36,426 nucleotides of DNA from positions 1 through 36,426 of the forward strand of contig NZ_MSJQ01000444.1 of assembly GCF_014596515.1 (NCBI RefSeq), read 5' to 3'. The position numbers were made by a program, and so were the translations under genes. Origin of the DNA: Streptomyces sp. CBMA156. Lineage in GTDB: Bacteria > Actinomycetota > Actinomycetes > Streptomycetales > Streptomycetaceae. Numbering within the stretch: the first letter of the stretch is position 1; every line of letters begins with the position of its first letter. Below, piece by piece: positions 21,064-28,477 of the stretch. The notes beneath the pieces were generated by a model. The model was not told the DNA's origin, made no database searches, and saw nothing but the letters and a program-made list of their open reading frames with translations.

Positions 21064-23805
21064 TCACGCCTCCGCCCGTCCTCCTCCGGCCTGGCCGGCG
21101 TGCTCCGCGAGCCGGAACACCGCGACCTCCCAGCCGAATCCGGCCACCAGCCGGTCCGCCGGGGCCGCGGCCAGCGCGCCGACCGGCAGCGGCAGCACCA
21201 GGTCGGGGCCGACCCGGGCGAGCGTGCCCAGGTCCCAGGTCCGTACGGTGCCGTCGGCGCCGCCGGTGACGAGCACCGGGCGGCCCGCGATCCGTGCGAC
21301 GGTCATCGCGGTGAGGCCGTCGTCGGCGGCGTGCAGGGGCGGGCCGACCGGGGTGCGGGTGAGCAGGTCCCAGACGTGCACCAGGCCGTCGTCGATGCCC
21401 ACCGCCAGGACCGGGCGGCCGTCGACCACCGCCGCCGCCACCGCCTCGACGACCGGCCCCTCGTCGTCGTCCTCGTCCTCTTCGTCCTCTTCGTCGATGT
21501 CGCCGGTGTCCTCGGCGTCCTCGGTGTCCTCGTCCGCCGGCTCCCGCTCCCGTGGCGGGGCGTCGGCCGGGGCCGGGAGCGGGATCGGGATCGGCTCGCC
21601 GACCGGCGCACCGGTGGCCGGCTCCCACAACCGCACCGTCTCCCCGTCCGCCGTCACGGCGAGCGGCCGGCCGTCGACCACCACGGTGGTCACGGCGGTC
21701 ACGGCGGACCCGTGGCCGGCCAGGGGCCCGTGGAGGTCCTCCCCGGTGGCGAGGTCCCAGACCCGGACGAGGCCGCCCGTGCCCCCGGTCACGGCGAGCG
21801 GACGCCCGTCGGCCACCACGGTGGCCACCGCGCGCACCCGGCCGTCGTGGGCGAGGGGTTCGCCCACCGGCGCCCCGGTGGCCGGGTCCCACAGCCGGAC
21901 GGCGGTGTCGCCCTCGGTGGTGACCAGCACGGGCCGGCCGTCGACCACCGCCGCCGCCATCGCCTGCACCCAGTCCCGGTGCCCGGTGGAGGGGGTGCCC
22001 GCCGCGGCGCCGGTGTCCGGGTCCCACAGGCGCGCCGTGCCGTCCGCGGCGGTGCTGACCACCAGCGCGGTGCCGTCGGCCCCGACCGTCACCACGGCGG
22101 TCACCGGGCCGCCGTGGCCCGGCAGCGGGTCGCCCACCGGACGGACGTCGAGGTCCGGATCCCAGCGGTGCACCCGGCCGTCGTCGGTGCCGACCAGCAC
22201 CACGGGACGCCCGTCCAGCACCGTCGTGGCCAGGGCCCGGGTCCCGCCCCGGGGGCCGGCGAAGGCCTGGGCGAGCTGCCGCCCGGTGGCCGGGTCCAGG
22301 AGCCGCACCAGGCCGTCGTGGTTGCTGACGGCCACCGCCACCCCGCCACCGGTCTCCACCGCCGTCGCCTTGTGCGACGCATCCTTCGGGCCGGCCATGC
22401 GCTCGCCGGCCCGGCGGCCCGTGGCCACGTCCCACAGGGTGGTCACGCCGCCGAAGTGGCCGGCGACCACGGTCGGGCGGCCGTCCACCAGCACCGCGGC
22501 CAGGGAGGACACCGAGCCGCCTCCGGTCTCCAGCGCCGGCCCCAGCTGACGGCCCTTCGTCAGCTCCCACACCCGCAGGGTGCCGCCCATGTCGCCGGTC
22601 ACCGCCACCGGCCGGCGGCCGAGCACGGTCGTGACCAGCGCCGACAGCCTGCTCTCGTAGTGGCGGGCGGTGAGCGGCGGCTCGTGCATCGGCGTGCCGA
22701 CCGGCTCGCCGGAGGCCAGGTCCCAGATCCGTACGGTGCGGTCCTCGCCGCAGGTGACGGCCACCGTCCGGCCCCGCACCACCGCCGTGTCCACCGCGGT
22801 CACCCAGCCGGCGTGCCCGGTCAGGGGCGGGTGCAGGAGCCGACGCGTCCTCAGGTCCCAGACCCGTACGGTCCGGTCGACCCCGCCGGACACCGCCACC
22901 GGGCGGCCGTCCGGCTCGGCCGTCGCCATGGAGCGGATGAGCTGGGTGTGGCCGGTCATCGGCTCGCCGACCGGCTCGCCGGTGGCCAGGTCCCACAGGC
23001 GTACGGTGCCCTCCTCCCCGCCGGTGACCACGACCGGGCGGCCGTCCACGGTGGCCGTGGTGACCGCCGACGTGCCCTTCGGGTGGCCGGCCACGCTCCA
23101 GAGGCAGCCGCCCAGTTGGGCGCCGCTGGCCCACACCGGCTGCCACTGCGGGAAGCGCTCGTCCAGCGGGACGGCCTCGAACCGGGCCGCCAGCTCGCGG
23201 TCCCCGTACCGCAGGGCGTCCAGGACCAGCAGCCGGCGGCGCACCGCGGGGCCGGCGTCCCGGTGCCGGTGGGCCGAGGCCTGGTACACCGCGGCGCCGG
23301 GCCGGCCGAACCCCCAGGCCTCGGGCAGCACGGCCCGCATGGTCGCCGGATCGGCGTTCACCAGGAAGGCGCCGTCGGCGAGCGGAATGGAGCCCAGGCA
23401 GGTCGCGACGGCCTGGCGCAGCCCGGGATCGGGGCCCTTGGCCGCGCGCAGCCACAGCGCGACCGCCTCCGCCATCCTGCCGTCCTGGGACAGCATCCCC
23501 CCGAGCCGCTCCTCGGCGAGCTGCCGGTAGGGATCGATCTCCGTCGTCACCGCGCCGCGCAGCAACCGCTCGGCCTGGGCCAGGTCGCCGCGGTAGTACG
23601 CCTGGTCGGCCTCGTCGACCGCCGTCGCGGCGTCGACCATGGCCCGCGCCACGTCCGGCGGCAGGGAGGCCAGGTCGACCAGCTCCCCGGGGCGCGCCCA
23701 CGCCCGGCGGTCCTCGGGGGCCGGCCGGGCCGCCGCACGCTGCCCGGCGCGGCGGCCGCCGAGCAACCGGCCTATCCAGCCGCGGTGTTCCTGCGAGTCA
23801 GACAT
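21064..23805 (-). CDS. WD40-repeat protein with about 13 WD motifs and an acidic insert
   Basis: 913 residues. ATG 23805 has GGGGAGAG just upstream. Residues about 35-165 are helical and tetratricopeptide-like (VDEADQAYYRGDLAQAERLL, RMAEAVALWLRAAKG). From about 235 to the end are WD40 repeats in regular spacing: at least 13 WD-type ends such as VRLWDLATGEPV, VRVWDLRTRRLL, LRVWELTKGRQL, VRLWDPATGAPV and VRTWDLGTLARV, each preceded by VDGRPV(A/L)VT(G). This would make two propellers of seven blades. Between the eleventh and twelfth motif lies an Asp/Glu-only stretch (EDTGDIDEEDEEDEDDD). No NTPase, HTH or membrane segment is present. The near identity of repeat units indicates recent internal duplication. 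It is probably an intracellular scaffold; no partner is identifiable from the neighbours. Confidence 0.9.
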   Translation of the reverse strand: MSDSQEHRGWIGRLLGGRRAGQRAAARPAPEDRRAWARPGELVDLASLPPDVARAMVDAATAVDEADQAYYRGDLAQAERLLRGAVTTEIDPYRQLAEERLGGMLSQDGRMAEAVALWLRAAKGPDPGLRQAVATCLGSIPLADGAFLVNADPATMRAVLPEAWGFGRPGAAVYQASAHRHRDAGPAVRRRLLVLDALRYGDRELAARFEAVPLDERFPQWQPVWASGAQLGGCLWSVAGHPKGTSAVTTATVDGRPVVVTGGEEGTVRLWDLATGEPVGEPMTGHTQLIRSMATAEPDGRPVAVSGGVDRTVRVWDLRTRRLLHPPLTGHAGWVTAVDTAVVRGRTVAVTCGEDRTVRIWDLASGEPVGTPMHEPPLTARHYESRLSALVTTVLGRRPVAVTGDMGGTLRVWELTKGRQLGPALETGGGSVSSLAAVLVDGRPTVVAGHFGGVTTLWDVATGRRAGERMAGPKDASHKATAVETGGGVAVAVSNHDGLVRLLDPATGRQLAQAFAGPRGGTRALATTVLDGRPVVLVGTDDGRVHRWDPDLDVRPVGDPLPGHGGPVTAVVTVGADGTALVVSTAADGTARLWDPDTGAAAGTPSTGHRDWVQAMAAAVVDGRPVLVTTEGDTAVRLWDPATGAPVGEPLAHDGRVRAVATVVADGRPLAVTGGTGGLVRVWDLATGEDLHGPLAGHGSAVTAVTTVVVDGRPLAVTADGETVRLWEPATGAPVGEPIPIPLPAPADAPPREREPADEDTEDAEDTGDIDEEDEEDEDDDEGPVVEAVAAAVVDGRPVLAVGIDDGLVHVWDLLTRTPVGPPLHAADDGLTAMTVARIAGRPVLVTGGADGTVRTWDLGTLARVGPDLVLPLPVGALAAAPADRLVAGFGWEVAVFRLAEHAGQAGGGRAEA

Positions 23806-23969
23806 CACTCTCCCCACTCCGGTACCGGTCGGGCCCACCCTATGACCGGTCCCGGACAGGGAGCTCCGACGGCGGGGCTCCCGGGCCCTCCGGCCTGGGG
23901 CGGAGGGCGGCGATACGATCGTCCGTCGAACCGGCCGTTCCGGCGCCGCCCTCGTCCGGAAGGCCCACC

Positions 23970-24866
23970 GTGTCGCACTTCGCCCTGGTCGTCGCCCTCC
24001 CGGGCGCCGCCGGTGACGACGTCCCGGGCGCGCTCCGTGCCGCACTCGCGCCGTTCAGGTCCGACCTGGAGACCGACCCCTACCCCGCGTACCTGGACGG
24101 CGCCCCGGCCGGGATCGGCTGCGTCGCCGCCCTGCGGGCAGCGGGCCTGCTCCCCGGCCACGACCACCTGACCTGGGACCAGGTCGCCGAGGCCCACAAC
24201 CGCAGGTACGGCTACGGACCGGGGGACGACGACCGCCTGCACGTCGACGGGCAGGGCCGCGCCTACTTCCTGTCGACGGACAACCGGAACGGGGAGCTGG
24301 ACTACCACCTGATCGGCGGCCTGTTCGCCGGCCACTTCCTCCCGCTGCCCGGCGCGGGCGCCGATCCCCGGCTGATCCACCCCGCCGGCCCGGCGGGGGA
24401 GCGCCCGCGCTGCGACGGCGGCCCGCGCGCCCTGCTCGACCTCGACGGGCACCGGGACGTGGCGGTCCGGCAGGCCGCCGGGCGGCACGACCGGTGGACC
24501 GCGCTCGTCGACGGCCTGCCCCCGGCCCGCCCGTGGCCGGACTTCCGGGCCCGGCACGACGCCGACCCGGCCGGCTACCCGGTCGAGCGGGCCCGGCAGG
24601 ACCACCGGGCACAGCCCAGGTGTCTGGCCGCCGCCGGTACGGAGGAGTTCGCCCACTGGGACGGAGGCTTCGCGGAGCCCCGCGACCGTTACGCGGCCGC
24701 CGCCCGGGAGGCGGCCGTCCCGGGACACGCGCTGCTGCGCCTGGACGGGACCTGGACGGACGCCGACGCGGCGCCGTCCCGCGACGCGTACCTCCGGGCC
24801 GCCAACGGCTACCTGGACGATCTCGACGGCGGCACGATCCTGGTCGCCCTGGACTGCCACTGCTGA
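23970..24866 (+). CDS. Protein of unknown function
   Basis: 298 residues from GTG 23970 (weak GGAAGG upstream). It is soluble, with no signal peptide or membrane segment. The N-terminal part (HFALVVALPGAAGDDVPGAL) looks like a ferredoxin-like strand-helix unit. The middle has an aromatic, basic stretch (LTWDQVAEAHNRRYGYG, then DYHLIGGLFAGHF). The C-terminal half is rich in Asp, Arg and Ala, with WTALVDGLPPARPWPDF and ending in LVALDCHC. I recognise similar proteins as uncharacterised in streptomycetes but no catalytic motif. It is divergent from the WD40 gene (165 bases between) and is followed by the clpP3 promoter region. Confidence 0.8.
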   Translation: MSHFALVVALPGAAGDDVPGALRAALAPFRSDLETDPYPAYLDGAPAGIGCVAALRAAGLLPGHDHLTWDQVAEAHNRRYGYGPGDDDRLHVDGQGRAYFLSTDNRNGELDYHLIGGLFAGHFLPLPGAGADPRLIHPAGPAGERPRCDGGPRALLDLDGHRDVAVRQAAGRHDRWTALVDGLPPARPWPDFRARHDADPAGYPVERARQDHRAQPRCLAAAGTEEFAHWDGGFAEPRDRYAAAAREAAVPGHALLRLDGTWTDADAAPSRDAYLRAANGYLDDLDGGTILVALDCHC

Positions 24867-24924
24867 CGTACCGGTGGGAAGCCCCGGTGCTCCCGGGCCG
24901 CCGTGCGCCGACGCCGGGCCGCCG

Positions 24925-24958
24925 GCTCTGCCCGTGGCGAATCTGCGGCGGGCAGAAG
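24925..24958. promoter_or_regulatory. Two overlapping candidate PopR boxes upstream of clpP3
   Basis: The PopR site as I recall it is GTTCTGCC-N3-GGCA(G/A)AAC. GCTCTGCC-CGT-GGCGAATC (24925-24943) and AATCTGCG-GCG-GGCAGAAG (24940-24958) each match about 12 to 13 of 16 positions and overlap by four bases. They lie 73 to 106 bases before the clpP3 start codon, within promoter distance. Confidence 0.6.
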
Positions 24959-25030
24959 GGCGGCATCGGGGGCCCCTCCCGGGGCGACAGTGGGGTGGAC
25001 GGCAACTCCGCCCCCGACCAGGGAGAGCAG

Positions 25031-25669
25031 ATGGCTCCACTCACCGCAGCCCCGCCCCGCGCGGGGGAGGGCGACACCCCGCCCAGCCCCTTCGACGACC
25101 ACCTGGCGGCGCAGCTGCTGGCCCAGCGGATCGTCCTCCTCGGCACCCAGGTCGACGACGTGTCGGCGAACCGGGTGTGCGCGCAGCTGTTGCTGCTGTC
25201 GGCGGAGGACCCGCGCTCCGACATCAGCCTGTACATCAACAGCCCCGGCGGGTCGGTCACCGCGGGGCTCGCCGTCTACGACACCATGCGGCTCATCCCG
25301 AACGACGTCTCCACGCTGGCGATGGGTTTCGCCGCCAGCATGGGCCAGTTCCTGCTCGCGGTGGGCTCGCCCGGCAAGCGGTTCGCGCTGCCGAACGCGC
25401 GGATCATGATGCACCAGCCCTCGGCGGGGATCGGCGGCACCGCCGCGGACATCGAGATCCAGGCGGAGAACCTCCAGTTCACCAAGCGGGCCATCGAGCG
25501 GATCACCGCCGAGCACACCGGGCAGAGCGAGGAGACGATCGCGCGCGACGGCGACCGGGACCGCTGGTTCACCGCCGAACAGGCCAGGGAGTACGGGATC
25601 GTGGACCGGGTGGTGGAGTCGGTCGCCGACATCCGCCCGGCCTCCTCCCGCCGACGGATGGGGCTGTGA
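25031..25669 (+). CDS. clpP3: ATP-dependent Clp protease proteolytic subunit ClpP3
   Basis: 212 residues from ATG 25031 after GGGAGAG. Serine peptidase of family S14 that forms heptameric rings and works with Clp ATPases. Landmarks: IVLLGTQVDD, the oxyanion strand YINSPGGSVTAGLAVYDTM, the nucleophile in AMGFAASMGQFLL, the catalytic His in ARIMMHQPSAGIGGTAADI and the catalytic Asp in ARDGDRDRWFTAEQA. The triad is complete. The N-terminus is about 20 residues longer than in housekeeping ClpP1 and rich in Pro/Ala. clpP4 starts one base after its stop codon, and the popR gene is convergent beyond clpP4. This is the arrangement of the inducible second ClpP pair of streptomycetes, turned on when ClpP1/P2 are missing. 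Confidence 0.95.
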   Translation: MAPLTAAPPRAGEGDTPPSPFDDHLAAQLLAQRIVLLGTQVDDVSANRVCAQLLLLSAEDPRSDISLYINSPGGSVTAGLAVYDTMRLIPNDVSTLAMGFAASMGQFLLAVGSPGKRFALPNARIMMHQPSAGIGGTAADIEIQAENLQFTKRAIERITAEHTGQSEETIARDGDRDRWFTAEQAREYGIVDRVVESVADIRPASSRRRMGL

Positions 25670-25670
25670 C

Positions 25671-26273
25671 ATGGGCTCGTACACGGTTCCCTACGTCGTC
25701 CAGCGCACCGCGCAGGGCGAGCGGTCCTACGACGTCTTCAGCCGGCTGCTGAACGAGCGGATCGTCTTCCTCGGCACCGAGATCGACGACGGCGTCGCCA
25801 ACGTGGTCATCGCGCAGCTCCTGCACCTGGAGGCGGAGAATCCGGAGCGCGAGATCTCGATCTACCTCAACTCGCCCGGCGGATCGTTCACTTCGCTGAT
25901 GGCGATCTACGACACCATGACGTTCGTGCAGGCGCCGATCTCCACGTTCTGCGTCGGCCAGGCGGCGTCGACGGCGGCGGTGCTGCTGGCCGGCGGGGAC
26001 CCGGGGCGGCGCTTCGTGCTCCGGCACGCGCGGGTGCTGCTCGGCCAGCCCGCCAGCGGCGGCCGGCAGGGGACGGTCTCCGACCTGAGCCTCGCGGCCA
26101 AGGAGATGGTCCGGATCCGCTCGCAGGTGGAGGAGGTCCTGTCGCGGCACACCGGGCACGACGCGGCGACGCTGCGCGCGGACATGGACCGGGACAAGGT
26201 GCTCACCGCCGAGGAGGCCGTCGCCTACGGGATCGCCGACGAGGTGCTGAGCCGGCGGCAGTTGTCCGGCTGA
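25671..26273 (+). CDS. clpP4: ClpP4 subunit with altered catalytic His
   Basis: 200 residues; ATG 25671 starts one base after the clpP3 stop, so the two are translated together. ClpP fold motifs are present: ERIVFLGTEIDDGVANVVIA, YLNSPGGSFTSLMAIYDTM, the nucleophile Ser in VGQAASTAAVLLAGG, and the Asp region DMDRDKVLTAEEAVAYGIAD. At the place of the catalytic His (usually xxxHQP) the sequence reads ARVLLGQPASGG, so His is Gly. This subunit is therefore unlikely to cleave peptides itself and would form a mixed ring with ClpP3. I recall the same substitution in other streptomycete ClpP4 proteins, so it is probably a lineage trait and not a local defect. Confidence 0.93.
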   Translation: MGSYTVPYVVQRTAQGERSYDVFSRLLNERIVFLGTEIDDGVANVVIAQLLHLEAENPEREISIYLNSPGGSFTSLMAIYDTMTFVQAPISTFCVGQAASTAAVLLAGGDPGRRFVLRHARVLLGQPASGGRQGTVSDLSLAAKEMVRIRSQVEEVLSRHTGHDAATLRADMDRDKVLTAEEAVAYGIADEVLSRRQLSG

Positions 26274-26282
26274 ACCCGCGGC

Positions 26283-26321
26283 GGCCGGTACGGCGGTTGG
26301 CGCACCGCCGCCGTACCGGCC
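26283..26321. terminator. Bidirectional hairpin between clpP4 and popR
   Basis: GGCCGGTACGGCGG pairs with CCGCCGTACCGGCC in the 68-base gap between the convergent genes. Confidence 0.75.
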
Positions 26322-26341
26322 GTCTGCCGGGGCAGGGCGGG

Positions 26342-26794
26342 TCAGGCCACGAGGCAGAGGCCGTCGTAGCGCGCGATGGGCGACGCGGACGACGCGGACG
26401 ACGTGCGGCTCCGGCCCACCCGGCTCGGGACGGCGTACCGGGCCAGCTCGTCCTGGGCGAGCGAGAGCAGGTCGCCGAGGCCGAGCCCGAGGGCCCTGGC
26501 GGCGGCCGCCAGCACCTCGGAGGAGGCTTCCTTGCGTCCGCGCTCCAGCTCGGACAGGTACGGCATCGAGATCCGGGCCGCCTCCGAGACGTCCTTCAAC
26601 GTGCGTTCCTGGGCGAGCCGTTCGCGCCGCAGCGCGTCGCCGACCAGGTCCCGCCAGAGCGGCTCCCGCCGTACGGGCGGCTGCGGGACGGCCGTCGGCC
26701 GCTGCGGGGTGCGGCCGGTGCCGCCGGACGCGGGCGGCGAGGCCTGCGGGCGCAGGGGGATGACGCGGGCTTCGTTCGGCGCATGAGTGCTCAC
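26342..26794 (-). CDS. popR: PopR-like HTH activator of clpP3-clpP4
   Basis: 150 residues from GTG 26794. There is an in-frame TAG three codons upstream, and GGAGG is almost touching the start, so the transcript may be leaderless or the site suboptimal. The Pro/Arg-rich first 45 residues are followed by an XRE-type HTH (WRDLVGDALRRERLAQERTL, DVSEAARISMPYLSELERGR, then EVLAAAARALGLGLGDLLSL). The C-terminus ends LCLVA. PopR of Streptomyces is an activator of clpP3-clpP4 that is destroyed by ClpP1/P2 through its C-terminal alanines; here the penultimate residue is Val. Location next to clpP3-clpP4 and PopR-type boxes before both units support the assignment. Confidence 0.88.
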   Translation of the reverse strand: MSTHAPNEARVIPLRPQASPPASGGTGRTPQRPTAVPQPPVRREPLWRDLVGDALRRERLAQERTLKDVSEAARISMPYLSELERGRKEASSEVLAAAARALGLGLGDLLSLAQDELARYAVPSRVGRSRTSSASSASPIARYDGLCLVA

Positions 26795-26837
26795 CCCTCC
26801 ACCCTAGGCATCCGCGGCGCGGGGGGAAGGCGCCGGC

Positions 26838-26856
26838 GTTCTGCCCTGGGTGAAGC
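26838..26856. promoter_or_regulatory. Candidate PopR box upstream of popR
   Basis: GTTCTGCC-CTG-GGTGAAGC has a perfect left half of the expected PopR palindrome and a weaker right half (4 to 5 of 8). It lies 44 bases upstream of the popR start codon. This suggests autoregulation, or control by the related regulator ClgR. Confidence 0.45.
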
Positions 26857-26936
26857 GGCGTGGGCGGGGCCGCGGGGGCCGTCGCGGGGGAGGCGCCCGC
26901 GGGGTGGCCGTGGCGCGGGCGGTTCCTTCAAAACCC

Positions 26937-26947
26937 TTTACTGTAAA
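26937..26947. promoter_or_regulatory. Palindrome TTTACTGTAAA in an AT-rich promoter region
   Basis: A perfect 11-base dyad (TTTAC-T-GTAAA) lies in the only AT-rich patch of the 280-base gap between popR and the membrane protein gene at 27077. It is 130 bases from that start codon. It probably marks a regulated promoter; the regulator is unknown. Confidence 0.45.
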
Positions 26948-27076
26948 CGGAGTTGAGCCGCAAGGCTGCGGGTTCTGGCGTTGCGGGCCGGCCGTCGCGC
27001 TGGCATCCTCGGGCCGGGCGGTCCCGGTCTCGGGCGGGGCCTTCCGTCAGGGGTGGCGGGAACGGGGGAGGCGGAC

Positions 27077-27619
27077 GTGTGGCGTGCGGCGACGCGGTGG
27101 CTGGCGGTGGCGCTGGCGGTGGCGATCCTGACCGGGGCGGTGGCGCTGGCCTGGTGGCTGGCCGCGGAGCGGATGAGCGCGGCCATGGGGCTGGGCCCGC
27201 CGGACGGTGTGGTGGTGGTGGAGGAGTGCTACGACGTGGAGGACGGTGAGGGCAACAGCGACGGCACCGACTGCAAGGGGCGGTTCACCCCGGCCGGTGC
27301 CTCCGCGGACGAGTCCCGTCCGATCGTGGTGCGGGGCGCGGTCAAGAAGCACCGGCCCGGCACCCGGCTGTCCGTGCGGCTGGCGCGGGGCAAGGCCTAC
27401 GAGCCGTCGACGGCGCCCGCCATGAAGTTCGGCATCGGTGCGGGCCTGATCCTCACCCTGGGCGCCGTGCCGGCCGGGTGGCTGCTGGTCGGTGCGTGGC
27501 GCGGCCGGGCTCCCGAGGGTGAGTCCCTGGTGGTCGGCGTGGTCGGGGGCATGATGGCCGTCATCGTCCTGGGCATCGTCGTCGGGCTGTTCGCGGTCAT
27601 CATCGTGTTCCTGTCCTGA
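27077..27619 (+). CDS. Small membrane protein with three predicted segments
   Basis: 180 residues from GTG 27077, five bases after GGGGGAGG; the longer in-frame ATG 26981 adds only Gly/Arg-rich residues. Hydrophobic segments: residues about 8-30 (WLAVALAVAILTGAVALAWW), about 117-137 (GIGAGLILTLGAVPAGWLLV) and about 155-179 (VVGVVGGMMAVIVLGIVVGL). A region of about 85 residues between the first two segments is likely external. It holds two Cys in an acidic stretch (EECYDVEDGEGNSDGTDCKG) that could form a disulfide, followed by a basic strand-rich part (VVRGAVKKHRPGTRLSVRLA). I know no family function. It is convergent with a small secreted protein gene. Confidence 0.7.
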   Translation: MWRAATRWLAVALAVAILTGAVALAWWLAAERMSAAMGLGPPDGVVVVEECYDVEDGEGNSDGTDCKGRFTPAGASADESRPIVVRGAVKKHRPGTRLSVRLARGKAYEPSTAPAMKFGIGAGLILTLGAVPAGWLLVGAWRGRAPEGESLVVGVVGGMMAVIVLGIVVGLFAVIIVFLS

Positions 27620-27643
27620 GCGGGCCCCGCGCCGGAGGCCTCG

Positions 27644-27677
27644 CCGCCGGGCCCGGTCGTCGACGGCCGGGCCCGGC
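27644..27677. terminator. Bidirectional 12-bp stem hairpin
   Basis: CGCCGGGCCCGG and its complement surround a 10-base loop in the gap between two convergent genes. Confidence 0.75.
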
Positions 27678-27704
27678 GGGTCAGCAGTTCAGCGGGTCAC
27701 GGTC

Positions 27705-28145
27705 TCAGCAGGTCACGACCGCCGAGACGGTCGAGGTCGACGGTGACCAGCCGGGCTGCTCGATGCTGAACTGGGCGGTCACGGTCGTGCCGCAGGGCAC
27801 GGTGCCCGTGATGCCGCCGACCTCGCTCCCGCCGGCCGGGATCACGACGGTCGGGGTGATGGTGGCCAGCGGCGGGCTGGTGACGCCCGTCGTGCTCAGC
27901 CGGAAGGAGACCGGCTGGTCCAGCCAGGACGAGCCGGACGGAGTGGCCCGTCCGAACGCGTACACCTGGTTCCCGGTCCAGTTGACGCAGGCTCTGACCG
28001 TGAGGTGGTTCGGCGCGCCCGGGCTCCCGCAGACGGTCGTGCCCGCCGTACGGGCGGTGGGCGCGGGGGCGGCGGAAGCGGTCTGGACGCCGGTCAGTGC
28101 CGCCAGGGCGGCGGTGCCGGCGAGAACGGCTGTGAGGCGGTTCAA
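27705..28145 (-). CDS. Small secreted protein of unknown function
   Basis: 146 residues from TTG 28145, chosen because GAGGGAGGGA stands directly upstream and the signal peptide begins there (LNRLTAVLAGTAALAALTG, AxA end at residue 26). The mature 120 residues are Thr/Ser/Pro/Val-rich with four Cys (TVCGSPG, RACVNW, GTVPCGTT and the final residue), probably two disulfides, and alternating strand patterns (WLDQPVSFRLSTTGV, TITPTVVIPAGGSE, TVTAQFSIEQPGW). It resembles a single Ig-like or DUF-type exported beta-sandwich. Its promoter region holds an exact palindrome and a hairpin, suggesting tight control. Confidence 0.75.
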   Translation of the reverse strand: MNRLTAVLAGTAALAALTGVQTASAAPAPTARTAGTTVCGSPGAPNHLTVRACVNWTGNQVYAFGRATPSGSSWLDQPVSFRLSTTGVTSPPLATITPTVVIPAGGSEVGGITGTVPCGTTVTAQFSIEQPGWSPSTSTVSAVVTC

Positions 28146-28165
28146 GGTTGGTCCCTCCCTCGTCC

Positions 28166-28206
28166 GTGCTCCCGGCGGTTCACCGGGAGCACTGTGACAT
28201 GTCACA
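28166..28206. promoter_or_regulatory. Hairpin plus perfect palindrome TGTGACATGTCACA
   Basis: GTGCTCCCGG-N7-CCGGGAGCAC (28166-28192) is directly followed by the perfect 14-base palindrome TGTGACATGTCACA (28193-28206), 48 bases upstream of the secreted protein start codon. The palindrome resembles the two halves of a CRP site (TGTGA, TCACA) but with a 4-base spacer where CRP needs six. A further TGTGA and GTGACA follow by 28227. The 270 bases from here to 28478 hold no gene that I can see. Confidence 0.55.
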
Positions 28207-28477
28207 TTGCTGTGAAGGCATCGTGACAGGACTCCGCGACCGGGGTGCCGTCTCCGCACGGAAAACCCCCTCGGTGGGCGCATCCGGCCACCGAATGACC
28301 GGAACGGCCTGTCATGGCCCGGGTGAGGCAGGGGGCCGGAGGCGCACATGACGGCTCGTCACGAATTGGCAACCGAGGCGGCGACTGCGGCGATACGCCT
28401 GTGACGGACCGGCCGGCTCCCCTATTCTCCATGCGGCGCGACCGGCTCCCGGCGCGCCGGAGGACTGGGGGGTCGCG

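Noticed and set aside
18287..23701. 1804-codon minus-strand open frame across ligA and the WD40 gene
   Set aside because: It crosses two well-supported genes in another frame and is of shadow composition; length alone reflects the scarcity of stops in GC-rich DNA.
28193..28206. Canonical CRP site
   Set aside because: The spacer between TGTGA and TCACA is four bases, not six, so it does not fit the CRP consensus.
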